Assembly (NCBI RefSeq): GCF_029910215.1
Contig: NZ_CP110396.1
Span: forward strand, 2,046,001-2,110,000
Direction of reading: 5' to 3'
DNA: 64,000 bases
Source of the DNA: Paraburkholderia sp. D15
GTDB lineage: Bacteria; Pseudomonadota; Gammaproteobacteria; Burkholderiales; Burkholderiaceae
In this document: in pieces, positions 20,514 through 29,127 of the stretch
Layout of the letters: the number at the start of each line of letters is the position of its first letter
How positions within the stretch are numbered: the stretch's first letter is position 1
Translations under genes and position numbers: made by a program
Notes under the pieces: generated by a model
Told to the model about the DNA's origin: nothing
Seen by the model: the letters and a program-made list of their open reading frames with translations, nothing else
Database searches by the model: none

Positions 20514-21662
20514 GTGCATCGCATTTCGACATCTTCGTTCAAGGCGGTATCGCGTCGGCAGGCGCGGGTGGCTCGACATGCCGCCTTGATGTGCGGCGTT
20601 GTCGCGCGCGCGGGCATCGTCAATGTCATCACCAATGTCGTCGCCAATGTCATCGGTATCGCAGCGCTGATCGCGTGTCCGCACGATGCCGGCGCGTACG
20701 CGCCGGATAGCGGCAACGTCGCGTTATATGGCGTGCTCGACACCAGCATCGAGGTCACGAATCCGGGTTCGGGTTGGGCGGCGCGTGTCGATTCCGGCGC
20801 GTATCGCGGTTCGCGGGTCGGCTTGCGCGGCGCCGAGCCGATCGGCGGCGACACCTACGTGACGTTCACGCTCGAAAACGGTTTCAGCACCGCCGACGGT
20901 ACGTTGCAGAGCCCCGGCCTGCTCTTCAACCGCCAGGCGTGGATCGGCGCGCGGGGCAACTGGGGCGAGCTGCGCTTCGGGCGTCAATACTCGCCGCTCT
21001 ACATCCCGTTCAAAGGCGATCTGGACGCGTTCGGCGCAGGCACGATCGCATCCGGCCTGAACAACCTGTCGAAGATCACGCCGTACACCAATAACGCGAT
21101 CGCCTATCTGTCGCCGCGCGTCGGCGGATTCGACGCGACCGTGATGATGGCGACGCGCGATCCGTCCGAAAGCGACGGCAGCGGCATCGACGGCTATGAC
21201 CTCACGGCCGGTTATCAGATCGGCAACGCCCGGCTCTCATACGCGCGCCAGCAGACGCACGGCGCGGGCGCGTTGCGCGCGAATCTCGGCGGCGCGAGTT
21301 ATGCGTTCGAGCGGGTCCGCGTATGGCTGGCGTTTTTCAACGGCGAGGGCGGCACGCCGCTCTATCACGGCGCGGGCGGCTCGCTGTCCGCGCAATACAG
21401 CCTGTCCGTGCAGGCGCGGGCCTCGTTGGGCTATGCGCACGTGCGCGACTTCACCGGCGAGGGCGCGAGCGCGGATCAGTTCAGCGCATCGTTCGAATAC
21501 GATCTGTCGCGCACGCTGCTCCTGTACTTCACCGCGGCCTACCTCGCGAATCACGACGACGCGAGCTTCACGCTGCGCGGCGTCAACGTGACGGGCTTGC
21601 CGGTTGCGTATCCCGGCGCGCCGGTCAAGGGCGTGCAGCTGGGCGTGGTGCAGCGCTTCTGA
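20514..21662 (+). CDS. Gram-negative outer-membrane porin
   Basis: A trimeric 16-strand porin of the Burkholderia type, 382 residues. VALYGVLDTSIEV starts strand 1; SRVGLRGAEPIGGDTYVTFTLENGF is the conserved N-terminal block; QAWIGARGNWGELRFGRQYSP follows; the last residue is Phe (GVVQRF), required for outer-membrane assembly. The start is GTG at 20514, with GGAGGA upstream; the leader is unusually long (about 60 residues) and holds three copies of a 12-bp unit at 20621-20656. A second start at the Met before CGVVARAG would give a shorter signal peptide. Confidence 0.92.
   Translation: MHRISTSSFKAVSRRQARVARHAALMCGVVARAGIVNVITNVVANVIGIAALIACPHDAGAYAPDSGNVALYGVLDTSIEVTNPGSGWAARVDSGAYRGSRVGLRGAEPIGGDTYVTFTLENGFSTADGTLQSPGLLFNRQAWIGARGNWGELRFGRQYSPLYIPFKGDLDAFGAGTIASGLNNLSKITPYTNNAIAYLSPRVGGFDATVMMATRDPSESDGSGIDGYDLTAGYQIGNARLSYARQQTHGAGALRANLGGASYAFERVRVWLAFFNGEGGTPLYHGAGGSLSAQYSLSVQARASLGYAHVRDFTGEGASADQFSASFEYDLSRTLLLYFTAAYLANHDDASFTLRGVNVTGLPVAYPGAPVKGVQLGVVQRF
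20621..20656 (+). repeat. Triplicated 12-bp unit in the porin signal sequence
   Basis: Three near-identical copies of CAATGTCRTCRC, encoding the VNVITNVVANVIG stretch of the leader. In frame, so copy-number change would lengthen or shorten the hydrophobic core by four residues. Confidence 0.75.
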
Positions 21663-21905
21663 AACGTGTTGCTCATCCGGTGCATACGTAGTGCATATGC
21701 GGTGTTGTAACGAATCGATCGGCGTGGACCATAGAGGCTTCTCTTGATTGACATCGCTTTGTCATTCGTTACAACGATTTGAATATCGCCGCGATTATCG
21801 ACGATCGATGGTCTAAAGCTTTCAGAATCATTTAATTTTTCTATCGCGCGAACATCTCTTAAATAAGTAGGAGAAGCGCTTCTATTTGCCCGGCGACGCG
21901 GGAAT
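21663..21905. other. Intergenic stretch after the porin
   Basis: About 240 bp, AT-richer than average, with no gene and no clear terminator. It separates the porin from the candidate RNA gene. Confidence 0.4.
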
Positions 21906-21933
21906 AAAAAAGGCCGACACAGCGTGTCGGCCT
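21906..21933 (-). terminator. Terminator of the candidate small RNA
   Basis: Perfect 10-bp stem, 3-nt loop and six T residues on the minus strand. Confidence 0.85.
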
Positions 21934-22100
21934 AAAGACTCTGGCGTCCGAGGATTGCATGCCAGAACCTGAGAGACGATAACGGGCCGGCTTTGCAGCC
22001 GATGCGGCGAATTCGGAACGTGTTGCTCGATCTCGAAGCCGGGTGGGCCTGTGCGAGGTTTCGTGCGAGCCGGCACTGTTGCTGTGCCGTCATGGTAGGC
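21906..22100 (-). ncRNA. Candidate structured small RNA, about 190 nt, unidentified
   Basis: On the minus strand a promoter (22104-22131) points at a segment ending in a strong terminator (10-bp stem 21911-21920 with 21924-21933, 3-nt loop, T run from 21911 down to 21906). Between them are a 6-bp hairpin (22071-22076 with 22084-22089), a 7-bp long-range helix (21987-21993 with 22036-22042) and a 6-bp hairpin (21940-21945 with 21961-21966). The 5' GCCTA (22100-22096) can pair with TAGGC at 21934-21930, which also belongs to the terminator stem. Open frames across it look random. I could not match it to 6S RNA, SRP RNA, tmRNA or a known riboswitch. Confidence 0.5.
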
Positions 22101-22103
22101 GAG

Positions 22104-22131
22104 ATATTAAACCAAAAACGAGTGCTTCAAA
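22104..22131 (-). promoter_or_regulatory. Sigma-70 promoter of the candidate small RNA
   Basis: Minus-strand TTTGAA (22131-22126) and TAATAT (22109-22104) with a 16-bp spacer; predicted start near 22097. Confidence 0.55.
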
Positions 22132-22476
22132 CATAAGCAGGCTAATAATTTTTTGCACCGTCAGCGCACCCTCAATTTAGCGTCGGAAAAAGCCGATAAC
22201 CTGTCGGGATTTCCTGAATGTCAATTCGGTTCCTGCTCGTCCGATGTCGTATCGCGAACGGCGATTCACTGTTCGGTAATCGCGCGGGATCGCGGCTTTT
22301 GTTTTCGGCGCATTTCGCGACTGCGACGAATGTTTAGTGCCGGCTGCTAAACAGGGCGTCCATAATATGAATTCGCGCGATCGCGCGTCATGCGTTCGCA
22401 TGGAGTGGTTGACCTATACTCGACTCACTCTGCAAGGCCGCCCACTCGTCGTCATACCAACAAGACGGAGCCTCAC
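22132..22476. other. Intergenic stretch before the secreted hydrolase
   Basis: About 345 bp without a credible gene. It probably holds the promoter of the hydrolase; no clear consensus pair is seen. Confidence 0.4.
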
Positions 22477-24093
22477 ATGCCTGTAGCGATGCGAACCGCG
22501 GCCCTCGGGCTGCTGACTGGTTTCACGTTGTGCGCCGGAGTCAATGTGCAGGCGGCCGCCGATTGCGATGCGGCGTGTCATGCGCGCGGCGGTCTGCGCG
22601 ATCATCGCGTGTCGTTGCGGCTCGATAGGGCGGCATTCGCGAAACTGCTGGCATCGAATGCGCAAGGGCGGCAACTCGCGCAGATCGCCGGCGAACCGGC
22701 TTGCGGCGTCGAGATCGTGAGCTTTCGCTATCGCACGATCGGCGGCGCGGGCGAAGCGACCCAGGCCAGCGGCGCGCTGATGCTGCCGACCGGCGGCGCA
22801 TCCGCGTGCCGCGGTCCGCGGCCGCTGCTGCTCTACGCGCACGGCACCACGCCGTATCGCCGCTACAACCTCGCCGACATCACGCAGACGGACCCGGCCA
22901 ACGAGGACGGCGCGGGCGAAGGTCTCAGCGTTGCCGCGATGTACGCGGCTCAGGGCTTCATCGTGGTGGCAAGCAATTACGCGGGCTATGCCGGCTCCGA
23001 TCTGCCGTACCACCCGTATCTGAACGCCGACCAGCAATCCGCCGACATGATCGACTCGCTGCACGCGGCGCGCGTCGTGCTGGGCGACCTGAAGAACAAA
23101 CACGCGACGCACGAGAACGGCAAGCTGTTCATCACCGGCTATTCGCAGGGCGGCTATGTCGCCATGGCCACGCATCGCGCGTTGCAGGCGGCCGGCGTGA
23201 CCGTGACAGCGTCCGCGCCGGGTTCGGGACCGTACGCGCTCGCCGCGATGGGCGACGCGCTGATCGAAGGCGAAGTGAATCTCGGCGCGACGCTGTTCAC
23301 GACGATGATCGTCAACGGCTATCAGCGCGCGTATGGCAACCTCTACGGCAAGCCCGGCGACTTCTACGAAGCGGCCTACGCGCCTGGGATCGACACGCTG
23401 CTGCCGAGCACGCAGCCGCTCGACGCGCTGTTCGCCGCGAAGAAGCTGCCGCCGTCGCAACTGTTCAGCAGCGTGCCGCCCGCGCCGCAATTCGCTTCGA
23501 TGACGCCGCCTGTCGCTGCATCCGCCGAGTCGACCGGTGCGTCCGGCGGCGCGATTACGCCGGTCGCGTTGACGCCGATGTTCGCGGCGGGTTTCGGCCG
23601 CGCGAATCTCGTACGCAATACCTATCGCTTGAGTTTGCTGGAGGATGCCGCCGCGAATCCCGATGGCGCATTCCCCAACGCGACCGCGGCTCTCACCCCG
23701 GCTGCCCATCCCCAGCAGCCGCTGCGTCAGGCGCTGGCGCGCAACGATCTGCGCAACTGGCAACCGCACGCGCCCGTGCTGATGTGCGGCGGCCAGGCGG
23801 ACCCGATGGTGTTCTTCTCCAACGCGCGCATCGAAGCGGCGTACTGGCGGAACGCGAAGGTGCCGGCGGGGCTCGCGTCGGTGCTGGATGTGGATTCACC
23901 GGCCACCGGTTCCGACGATCCCTATGCGCCGGTCAAGCAGGGCTTCGCGAGCGCGAAGGCTTCCGTCGCGAAACAGGCGGTGGCGAACGGCGCGACCGAT
24001 GGCGGCGCGTCGGCGGTATTGCAGGCGTATCACGGCGAACTGGTCGCGTCGTTCTGCATGGTGGCGGCGCGGGCGTTTTTCGCGAACTTTTGA
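22477..24093 (+). CDS. Secreted alpha/beta hydrolase (lipase/esterase-like)
   Basis: A 538-residue exported hydrolase. The ATG at 22477, with GGAG upstream, gives a signal peptide (MPVAMRTAALGLLTGFTLCA... ending QAAA). LLLYAHGTTPYRRYN is the oxyanion HG motif, ASNYAGYAGSD precedes it in the lid region, and ITGYSQGGYVAMA holds the nucleophile Ser in GYSQG. VLMCGGQADPMVFF carries the likely catalytic Asp. The general plan matches large secreted lipases (LIP-type) and similar esterases. It has an Ala/Pro/Ser-rich insert around residues 330-370. Substrate unknown. Confidence 0.83.
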   Translation: MPVAMRTAALGLLTGFTLCAGVNVQAAADCDAACHARGGLRDHRVSLRLDRAAFAKLLASNAQGRQLAQIAGEPACGVEIVSFRYRTIGGAGEATQASGALMLPTGGASACRGPRPLLLYAHGTTPYRRYNLADITQTDPANEDGAGEGLSVAAMYAAQGFIVVASNYAGYAGSDLPYHPYLNADQQSADMIDSLHAARVVLGDLKNKHATHENGKLFITGYSQGGYVAMATHRALQAAGVTVTASAPGSGPYALAAMGDALIEGEVNLGATLFTTMIVNGYQRAYGNLYGKPGDFYEAAYAPGIDTLLPSTQPLDALFAAKKLPPSQLFSSVPPAPQFASMTPPVAASAESTGASGGAITPVALTPMFAAGFGRANLVRNTYRLSLLEDAAANPDGAFPNATAALTPAAHPQQPLRQALARNDLRNWQPHAPVLMCGGQADPMVFFSNARIEAAYWRNAKVPAGLASVLDVDSPATGSDDPYAPVKQGFASAKASVAKQAVANGATDGGASAVLQAYHGELVASFCMVAARAFFANF

Positions 24094-24115
24094 GGCGGGG
24101 TGGGGCTCGTTCCGG

Positions 24116-24871
24116 CTACGACGCTCCGTTGCCGCTGGTGTCACCAGGCGCTTCGTGTTCCATTGCCGCGTTCACCAACGCGGCAACCGCGGTCGCCCCA
24201 GCTTCCTTGCGTTCGCTGTAGCGATCGGTCAGGTAGTCGGCACGGTCGCGAATCAGCAGTGTGAACTTGAACAGTTCTTCCATCACGTCGACCACGCGGT
24301 CGTAATACGCCGATGGCTTCATCCGTCCGTCGCCGTCGAATTCCTGATATGCCTTGGCGACGGAGGACTGATTCGGGATGGTCACCATGCGCATCCATCG
24401 GCCGAGCACACGCAACGCATTGACGGCATTGAACGACTGCGAGCCGCCGCACACCTGCATGACCGCGAGCGTGCGTCCTTGCGTGGGACGTACACCGCCG
24501 CTTTCGAGCGGTAGCCAGTCGATCTGATTCTTGAAGACGGCGCTCAGCGTGCCGTGGCGCTCTGGACTGCACCACACCTGACCTTCGGACCACACGGAAA
24601 GTTCGCGAAGTTCGGCGACCTTGAGGTGGCTGGCCTCCACGCTGTCCGCGAGCGGCAGACCGTGCGGATCGAATACGCGCGTCTCGGCTCCGAGGCGGCG
24701 CAGAATGCGCTCGGCCTCCAGCGTCAGGAGCCGGCTGAACGAAGTGGGACGCAACGACCCGTAGAGCAGCAGAATGCGCGGCGCGTGCGCGGAGATCGTA
24801 TGCGGTTCCAGCTTTTGATGATCCACTGTGTGGAAATGTGGATCGCGGAGATTGGGCAAGGTGTCCGGCAC
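24116..24871 (-). CDS. arsH: ArsH, NADPH-dependent FMN oxidoreductase for organoarsenicals
   Basis: A 251-residue flavodoxin-like oxidoreductase; family members oxidise trivalent organoarsenicals to less toxic pentavalent forms. [18 protein letters not shown] is the ArsH FMN phosphate loop, and [20 protein letters not shown] the conserved flavin region. The GTG at 24871 is the preferred start: its first base is the last base of the arsC stop, giving direct translational coupling. Last gene of arsR-acr3-arsC-arsH. Confidence 0.95.
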   Translation of the reverse strand: MPDTLPNLRDPHFHTVDHQKLEPHTISAHAPRILLLYGSLRPTSFSRLLTLEAERILRRLGAETRVFDPHGLPLADSVEASHLKVAELRELSVWSEGQVWCSPERHGTLSAVFKNQIDWLPLESGGVRPTQGRTLAVMQVCGGSQSFNAVNALRVLGRWMRMVTIPNQSSVAKAYQEFDGDGRMKPSAYYDRVVDVMEELFKFTLLIRDRADYLTDRYSERKEAGATAVAALVNAAMEHEAPGDTSGNGAS

Positions 24872-25293
24872 TACTTCACCCTTCGTCCAGCCTGGTCGAT
24901 AACCTGCTCGCCGTCTTCCTTCGCGAACGCCCCTTGCTGTCCGGCGGGCAGGAGATCGAGTACGCGCTCCGATGGACGGCACAAGCGAACGCCGAGCGGC
25001 GTCACGACGATCGGACGATTGATCAGAATGGGATGCGCAAGCATTGCGTCGAGCAACTGCGCGTCGCTCAGGCTCGGATCGCCGAGCCCGAGTTCGGCGT
25101 ACGGTGTGCCTTTTTCGCGCAGCAGATCGCGCGTGCTCAGGCCGGCGCGTTCGATCAACTGTTCGAGCGTGTCCCGCGTGGGCGGGTGCTTCAGATATTC
25201 GATGATGTCGGGCTCGATACCCGCGTTACGAATCATCGCCAGCGTGTTGCGTGACGTGCCGCAATCCGGGTTGTGATAGATCGTGACGTTCAT
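24871..25293 (-). CDS. arsC: Arsenate reductase (glutaredoxin-dependent)
   Basis: Reduces arsenate to arsenite with glutathione and glutaredoxin. The 140-residue protein has the ArsC active-site motif [12 protein letters not shown] near the N-terminus (catalytic Cys11) and the conserved arginines in [17 protein letters not shown]. The ATG at 25293 overlaps the acr3 stop by 4 bp (ATGA). The product arsenite is exported by the upstream Acr3. Confidence 0.96.
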   Translation of the reverse strand: MNVTIYHNPDCGTSRNTLAMIRNAGIEPDIIEYLKHPPTRDTLEQLIERAGLSTRDLLREKGTPYAELGLGDPSLSDAQLLDAMLAHPILINRPIVVTPLGVRLCRPSERVLDLLPAGQQGAFAKEDGEQVIDQAGRRVK

Positions 25294-26378
25294 GCGTTGG
25301 CTCCTGCGATGGCCCGTCCTGCCTCGTACCACTGTCGCGAGCGGTTCACCACGCCGACGACCAGCAACATCACGGGCACTTCAATCAGTACGCCGACGAC
25401 GGTGGCCAGCGCTGCGCCCGAATGGAATCCGAACAGGCTGATCGCCGTGGAGACCGCGAGTTCGAAGAAGTTGCTCGCGCCGATCAGGCTCGACGGTCCC
25501 GCGACGCAATGCGCGACGCCGAGCCGTCGATTGAGCAGATAGGCGAGGGCAGAATTGAAGAACACCTGGATCAGAATCGGGACGGCGAGCATCGCAATGA
25601 CGAGCGGTGCATCGACGATCGCCTGACCTTGAAACGCGAATAGCAAGACCAACGTCGCCAGTAACGCGCCGATCGAAAATGGCGCGATGCGTGCGATGGT
25701 TTTCAGCAGATGTGCCTCGCCGCGTTTGAGCAGCCGGCGGCGCAGCAGTTGGGCGAGGCCGACCGGCACGACGATATACAGGCCGACCGATACCAGCAAG
25801 GTGTCCCACGGCACGCTGATCGCCGACAAGCCAAGCAGTAGTGCGACCAGCGGCGCGAAGGCCACGATCATGATGGAATCGTTCAACGCCACCTGGGAGA
25901 GCGTGAAATACGGGTCGCCCTTGCAGAGTTGCGACCAGACGAACACCATCGCGGTGCAGGGCGCGGCGGCGAGCAGAATCAGTCCCGCAATGTAGCTGTC
26001 GTGCTGGCCGGCCGGTAGCCACGCTGCGAACACGTGACGGATGAAGAGCCAGGCGAGCAGCGCCATTGAAAACGGTTTGACCAGCCAGTTGACGGCCAGC
26101 GTGACGCCAATGCCGCGCCATTCGTTTCTGACTTGTGCCACGGCGGCGAAGTCGATTTTCAGCAGCATCGGCACGATCATGATCCAGATCAGGAGACCGA
26201 CGGGCAGATTGACGTGCGCGAGTTCCATGCTGCCGATAGCCTGAAACAACCACGGCAGCGCTTGACCCAGCACGATGCCGCCGCCGATGCACAGCACCAC
26301 CCATACCGTGAGATAGCGTTCGAAGAAACCGATGCTCGCCGGCGTGTCGCGCGGCGGTTTCGAAGTCGCGGCGTTCAT
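25290..26378 (-). CDS. acr3: Acr3-family arsenite efflux permease
   Basis: A 362-residue inner-membrane transporter with 10 predicted helices that exports arsenite. Hallmarks are LPWLFQAIGSMELAHVNLPV, LAAAPCTAMVFVWS with the essential Cys, ALNDSIMIVAFAPLV and GASNFFELAVSTAISLFG. This is Acr3, not the unrelated 12-helix ArsB, although it is often called ArsB. The ATG at 26378 overlaps the arsR stop by 4 bp, and the stop overlaps arsC by 4 bp. Confidence 0.96.
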   Translation of the reverse strand: MNAATSKPPRDTPASIGFFERYLTVWVVLCIGGGIVLGQALPWLFQAIGSMELAHVNLPVGLLIWIMIVPMLLKIDFAAVAQVRNEWRGIGVTLAVNWLVKPFSMALLAWLFIRHVFAAWLPAGQHDSYIAGLILLAAAPCTAMVFVWSQLCKGDPYFTLSQVALNDSIMIVAFAPLVALLLGLSAISVPWDTLLVSVGLYIVVPVGLAQLLRRRLLKRGEAHLLKTIARIAPFSIGALLATLVLLFAFQGQAIVDAPLVIAMLAVPILIQVFFNSALAYLLNRRLGVAHCVAGPSSLIGASNFFELAVSTAISLFGFHSGAALATVVGVLIEVPVMLLVVGVVNRSRQWYEAGRAIAGANA

Positions 26379-26701
26379 TTTTCGCAGCACCCTGGAAGGG
26401 TGTTGGCGCTGCAGGAGGCACCCGCGCAGCAGTTCTCCGTGAGGAAGCCGATCAGATCCGTCATGGTGTCGAAATTCGCCGAATATAGAACGAAGCGGCC
26501 ATCCGGACGAGAATCGACGAGCCCCGCGTGGGACAAGTCCTTCAAATGGAAGGACAGACTCGACGGGGATAGACCCAACTGCTGCGCGATTTCTCCGGCC
26601 GCGATGCCATCGGGCCCTGCCACGACCAGCAGACGGAAAATCGCGAGCCGCGATTCATGAGCGAGTGCGCCGAGCGCGCGTACAACGAGGTTCGAGTCCA
26701 T
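26375..26701 (-). CDS. arsR: ArsR arsenite-responsive repressor
   Basis: A 108-residue winged-helix repressor heading the ars operon. LGLSPSSLSFHLKDLSHAGL is the DNA-recognition helix region. The ELCVC-type metal site of E. coli-like ArsR is absent; instead the C-terminal tail has Cys91, Cys92 and Cys97 (ENCCAGASC) plus Cys105-Cys106, a C-terminal arsenite site like that described for Acidithiobacillus-type ArsR. The start MDSNLVVRAL at 26701 is chosen over a much longer upstream frame. A palindrome at 26731-26750 is its likely operator. Confidence 0.94.
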   Translation of the reverse strand: MDSNLVVRALGALAHESRLAIFRLLVVAGPDGIAAGEIAQQLGLSPSSLSFHLKDLSHAGLVDSRPDGRFVLYSANFDTMTDLIGFLTENCCAGASCSANTLPGCCEK

Positions 26702-26730
26702 GGAGAGAACGATACGCGATTCATTTCGAT

Positions 26731-26750
26731 ATTTCAAGAGTTGTTGAAAT
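26731..26750 (-). promoter_or_regulatory. Candidate ArsR operator
   Basis: ATTTCAA and TTGAAAT around a 6-bp centre, 30 bp before the arsR ATG. Its form (TTCAA...TTGAA) and place match known ArsR operators. Confidence 0.7.
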
Positions 26751-26872
26751 GATAGTGGGTGTGAATACAATGTTTGACTGCAGATACCGCCTACCTGTGA
26801 CCGACGATCGCGGCGACGCTTGCCTCGCTTCGGCGCGTCCCAAGTTGCACCGCCCCCGAATCGAATAATCCA

Positions 26873-27379
26873 ATGACCGTCACCATCCGCACCGAACATC
26901 CCGCCGACATCACAGCGATCGAACAACTCACCCGCGCCGCGTTCGCGGATGCGCCGCACACGAGCGGCACCGAACAGGCCATCGTGAATGCATTGCGGCG
27001 GGCGGGACAATTGTCGCTATCGCTTGTCGCGCAGCGGGGCGGCGACATCGTCGGACATGTCGCGCTGTCTCCCGTGTCGGTCTCAGATGGCACGGGCAAC
27101 TGGTTCGGCCTTGCGCCGGTGTCGGTGCTGCCTGCGTGTCAGCGCGAAGGTATCGGCTCGCGTTTGATCCAAGCCGCGCTCGCGCATTTGCGGCAGACGG
27201 GCGCGGGCGGTTGCGTGGTGCTCGGCGATCCGGGCTATTACGGGCGTTTCGGTTTTGTGGCCGAGCCTCGGCTTGTGCTGCCGGGCGTACCCGCCGAGTA
27301 CTTCCAGTCGATCTTGCTCGATGGCGCGTGGCCCAATGGCGAAGTGAGCTATCACGAGTCGTTCAACGCCACGCAATAG
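26873..27379 (+). CDS. GNAT N-acetyltransferase (YhbS-like)
   Basis: A 168-residue acetyltransferase. VLPACQREGIGSRLIQAAL is the acetyl-CoA-binding motif A, and VVLGDPGYYGRFGF is the strand and helix signature of the YhbS subgroup. It is divergent from arsR but has its own start region; a link to arsenic is not indicated. Substrate unknown. Convergent with ogt. Confidence 0.88.
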   Translation: MTVTIRTEHPADITAIEQLTRAAFADAPHTSGTEQAIVNALRRAGQLSLSLVAQRGGDIVGHVALSPVSVSDGTGNWFGLAPVSVLPACQREGIGSRLIQAALAHLRQTGAGGCVVLGDPGYYGRFGFVAEPRLVLPGVPAEYFQSILLDGAWPNGEVSYHESFNATQ

Positions 27380-27412
27380 CCCGCAACGCGCGGCGCTTGA
27401 CCGCGCGAGTCG

Positions 27413-28108
27413 TCAGTTGCCGAACAGCGATCCTTGCGCGTCGTGATCCGGCGCAGGACGGGTGGCTTTAGCGCGGGTTCTCTCGTCGCCCGCGCCCTTG
27501 CCCTTGCCGTCGGCCTTCGACACATCCGCGTTCTTCTCTCCCTTCAGCACGACGGCGGCGTCCCGCGCCGCCGCCGTTGCGTTCGAAGGCCGCGCACCGG
27601 CGCCATCCGCCGCTGCCTCCAGCGACGTCTGCCCCGCTTCGAGCGACAGCAGCAACATCTTGTTCGCCAGCCCGCCCGCGAAGCCGGTCAACTCGCCGGA
27701 CGCGCCGATCACGCGATGACACGGCGCCACGATCGAAATTGGATTCCTGCCGTTCGCCGCGCCGACCGCGCGCACGGCATTGACATTGCCGACCTGCACC
27801 GCGATTTCCGAATAGCTGCGCGTTTGCCCGAACGGAATCGTCAGCAGCGCGTGCCACACTTTCTTCTGAAACTCGGTGCCCTGAAAATCGAGCGCGAGAT
27901 CGAACGCCTGGCGACGGCCGGCGAAATACTCGTTCAGTTGCCGCTCGGTGTCGAGCAGGATCGGCCGGTCGTTCTCCTCGACCATTGCGTCGAGCCGGAC
28001 CCGGTTCGGCTTGTCGTGCTCCCACAGAATCGCGGCGAGCCGTTCGCCCCGGGCGACGAGCTTCAATTGCCCCACGGGCGAATCCATCAACTTGTATGCG
28101 TACGTCAC
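27413..28108 (-). CDS. ogt: Methylated-DNA-protein-cysteine methyltransferase with long C-terminal tail
   Basis: Repairs O6-alkylguanine by moving the alkyl group to its own Cys. The active site is ISIVAPCHRVIG, with GRNPI before it and LTGFAGGLANKMLLL after it. The GTG at 28108 is chosen because AGGAG lies 7 bp upstream; an in-frame ATG at 28141 is possible. The standard domain ends near residue 160; a further ~70 residues are low-complexity Ala/Lys/Asp and end in QGSLFGN. QGSLF resembles the sliding-clamp-binding pentapeptide (QLxLF type). Tail function is inference. Confidence 0.92.
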   Translation of the reverse strand: MTYAYKLMDSPVGQLKLVARGERLAAILWEHDKPNRVRLDAMVEENDRPILLDTERQLNEYFAGRRQAFDLALDFQGTEFQKKVWHALLTIPFGQTRSYSEIAVQVGNVNAVRAVGAANGRNPISIVAPCHRVIGASGELTGFAGGLANKMLLLSLEAGQTSLEAAADGAGARPSNATAAARDAAVVLKGEKNADVSKADGKGKGAGDERTRAKATRPAPDHDAQGSLFGN

Positions 28109-28303
28109 GGTGCTGCTCCTGGTTTTCGCTTTCGACTTCATGGAGAAGCATGACAGATGTCCGCGTCGAACGGGGCGCGTTGCTGACAATCACCCGATTA
28201 GCGCCGGACATCGCCCTCATTTCCGTCGATCGCGGTCCCGCGCCTGACGCTAAGCTTTCGTTGAAAATATTTCCATGACGCGGGCTTGGTCGAACCACAA
28301 TCT

Positions 28304-29014
28304 ATGAACGTTACAACATCCGACGACTTCATCGGCGTGCTGCCGAATCATCGTCTGTCGAAGCTTTTTATCGTGCTGGGTTACCGCGACGGCACGTTCT
28401 CCGCGATCCCGAACAAGTTCTTTCGCGACTGGACGGACGAGGAGCCGCCGCACGGCACGTTCAACATCGGCCGTTGCACGTGCCTGGGCGTGGGCTCGAT
28501 CGCGAAGTACGACGCCGGTCTGCAAAATCTGAGCGTCGGCAAGTACGTGTCGGGCGGCCTGCGCGTCAAATTTCTGCTGAACGGTCAGCACGAAATCCGC
28601 ACGATCTCGACGTCGATGTTCGCGTTCCAGGAAGTCGGACTGTCGAGTCCGCCCCAGCCGCAACACAGCGACATGATCGTGCACAACGACGTGTGGATCG
28701 GCGACGAGACGATGATTCTCGGCGGCAGCGTGATCGAAAGCGGCTGCGTGCTCGGCGCGCGTGCGCTGATACCGCCGAATTTCCGTACCGAGCCCTACGG
28801 CATCTATGTCGGTTCGCCCGCGCGCCTGGTGCGTTTCCGTTTCCCCGAGAAGGTCCGCGAAAAACTGCTGGAACTGAAGTGGTGGGACCAGCCGCTGGCA
28901 TGGCTGAAGAAGCACAATCAGGCGTTCCTCACCGACCTGAGCGCGGACGAAGGGCGCGCGCTGGAAATCCTCACCGAATTGCAGCGCGACCAGGTCGATC
29001 AAGCGACGGCCTGA
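28304..29014 (+). CDS. Hexapeptide-repeat acetyltransferase (CatB/Vat type)
   Basis: A 236-residue left-handed beta-helix acyltransferase, likely a trimer. The hexapeptide rows show as VWIGDETMILGGSVIESGCV, then LGARALIPPNF, and IYVGSPARLVRFRF is the end of the helix, as in CatB and Vat acetyltransferases. The catalytic His expected in the external loop may be in PQHSDMIVHNDVWIG. C-terminal helical extension (residues 185-236). Such enzymes act on chloramphenicol, streptogramins or sugars; no resistance can be claimed from sequence. The ATG at 28304 gives the standard start. Confidence 0.87.
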   Translation: MNVTTSDDFIGVLPNHRLSKLFIVLGYRDGTFSAIPNKFFRDWTDEEPPHGTFNIGRCTCLGVGSIAKYDAGLQNLSVGKYVSGGLRVKFLLNGQHEIRTISTSMFAFQEVGLSSPPQPQHSDMIVHNDVWIGDETMILGGSVIESGCVLGARALIPPNFRTEPYGIYVGSPARLVRFRFPEKVREKLLELKWWDQPLAWLKKHNQAFLTDLSADEGRALEILTELQRDQVDQATA

Positions 29015-29127
29015 GCGGCCAGAGCCGCCATGATTGCGCGATCATGACGCGGCGACACCTCGCCGCGCACGTCCGTTCATCGTGTGACTGAGTAGAATCG
29101 ATACCCTCGGTGCGCTGTGCACCGGTC

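Noticed and set aside
21882..22076. 64-codon open frame inside the candidate RNA
   Set aside because: No ribosome-binding site, and it crosses the terminator stem.
21906..22100. Candidate small RNA as 6S RNA, glycine riboswitch or SRP RNA
   Set aside because: A CTCTCAGG piece recalls the glycine aptamer, but the other conserved parts are missing, and the 6S and SRP cores were not found.
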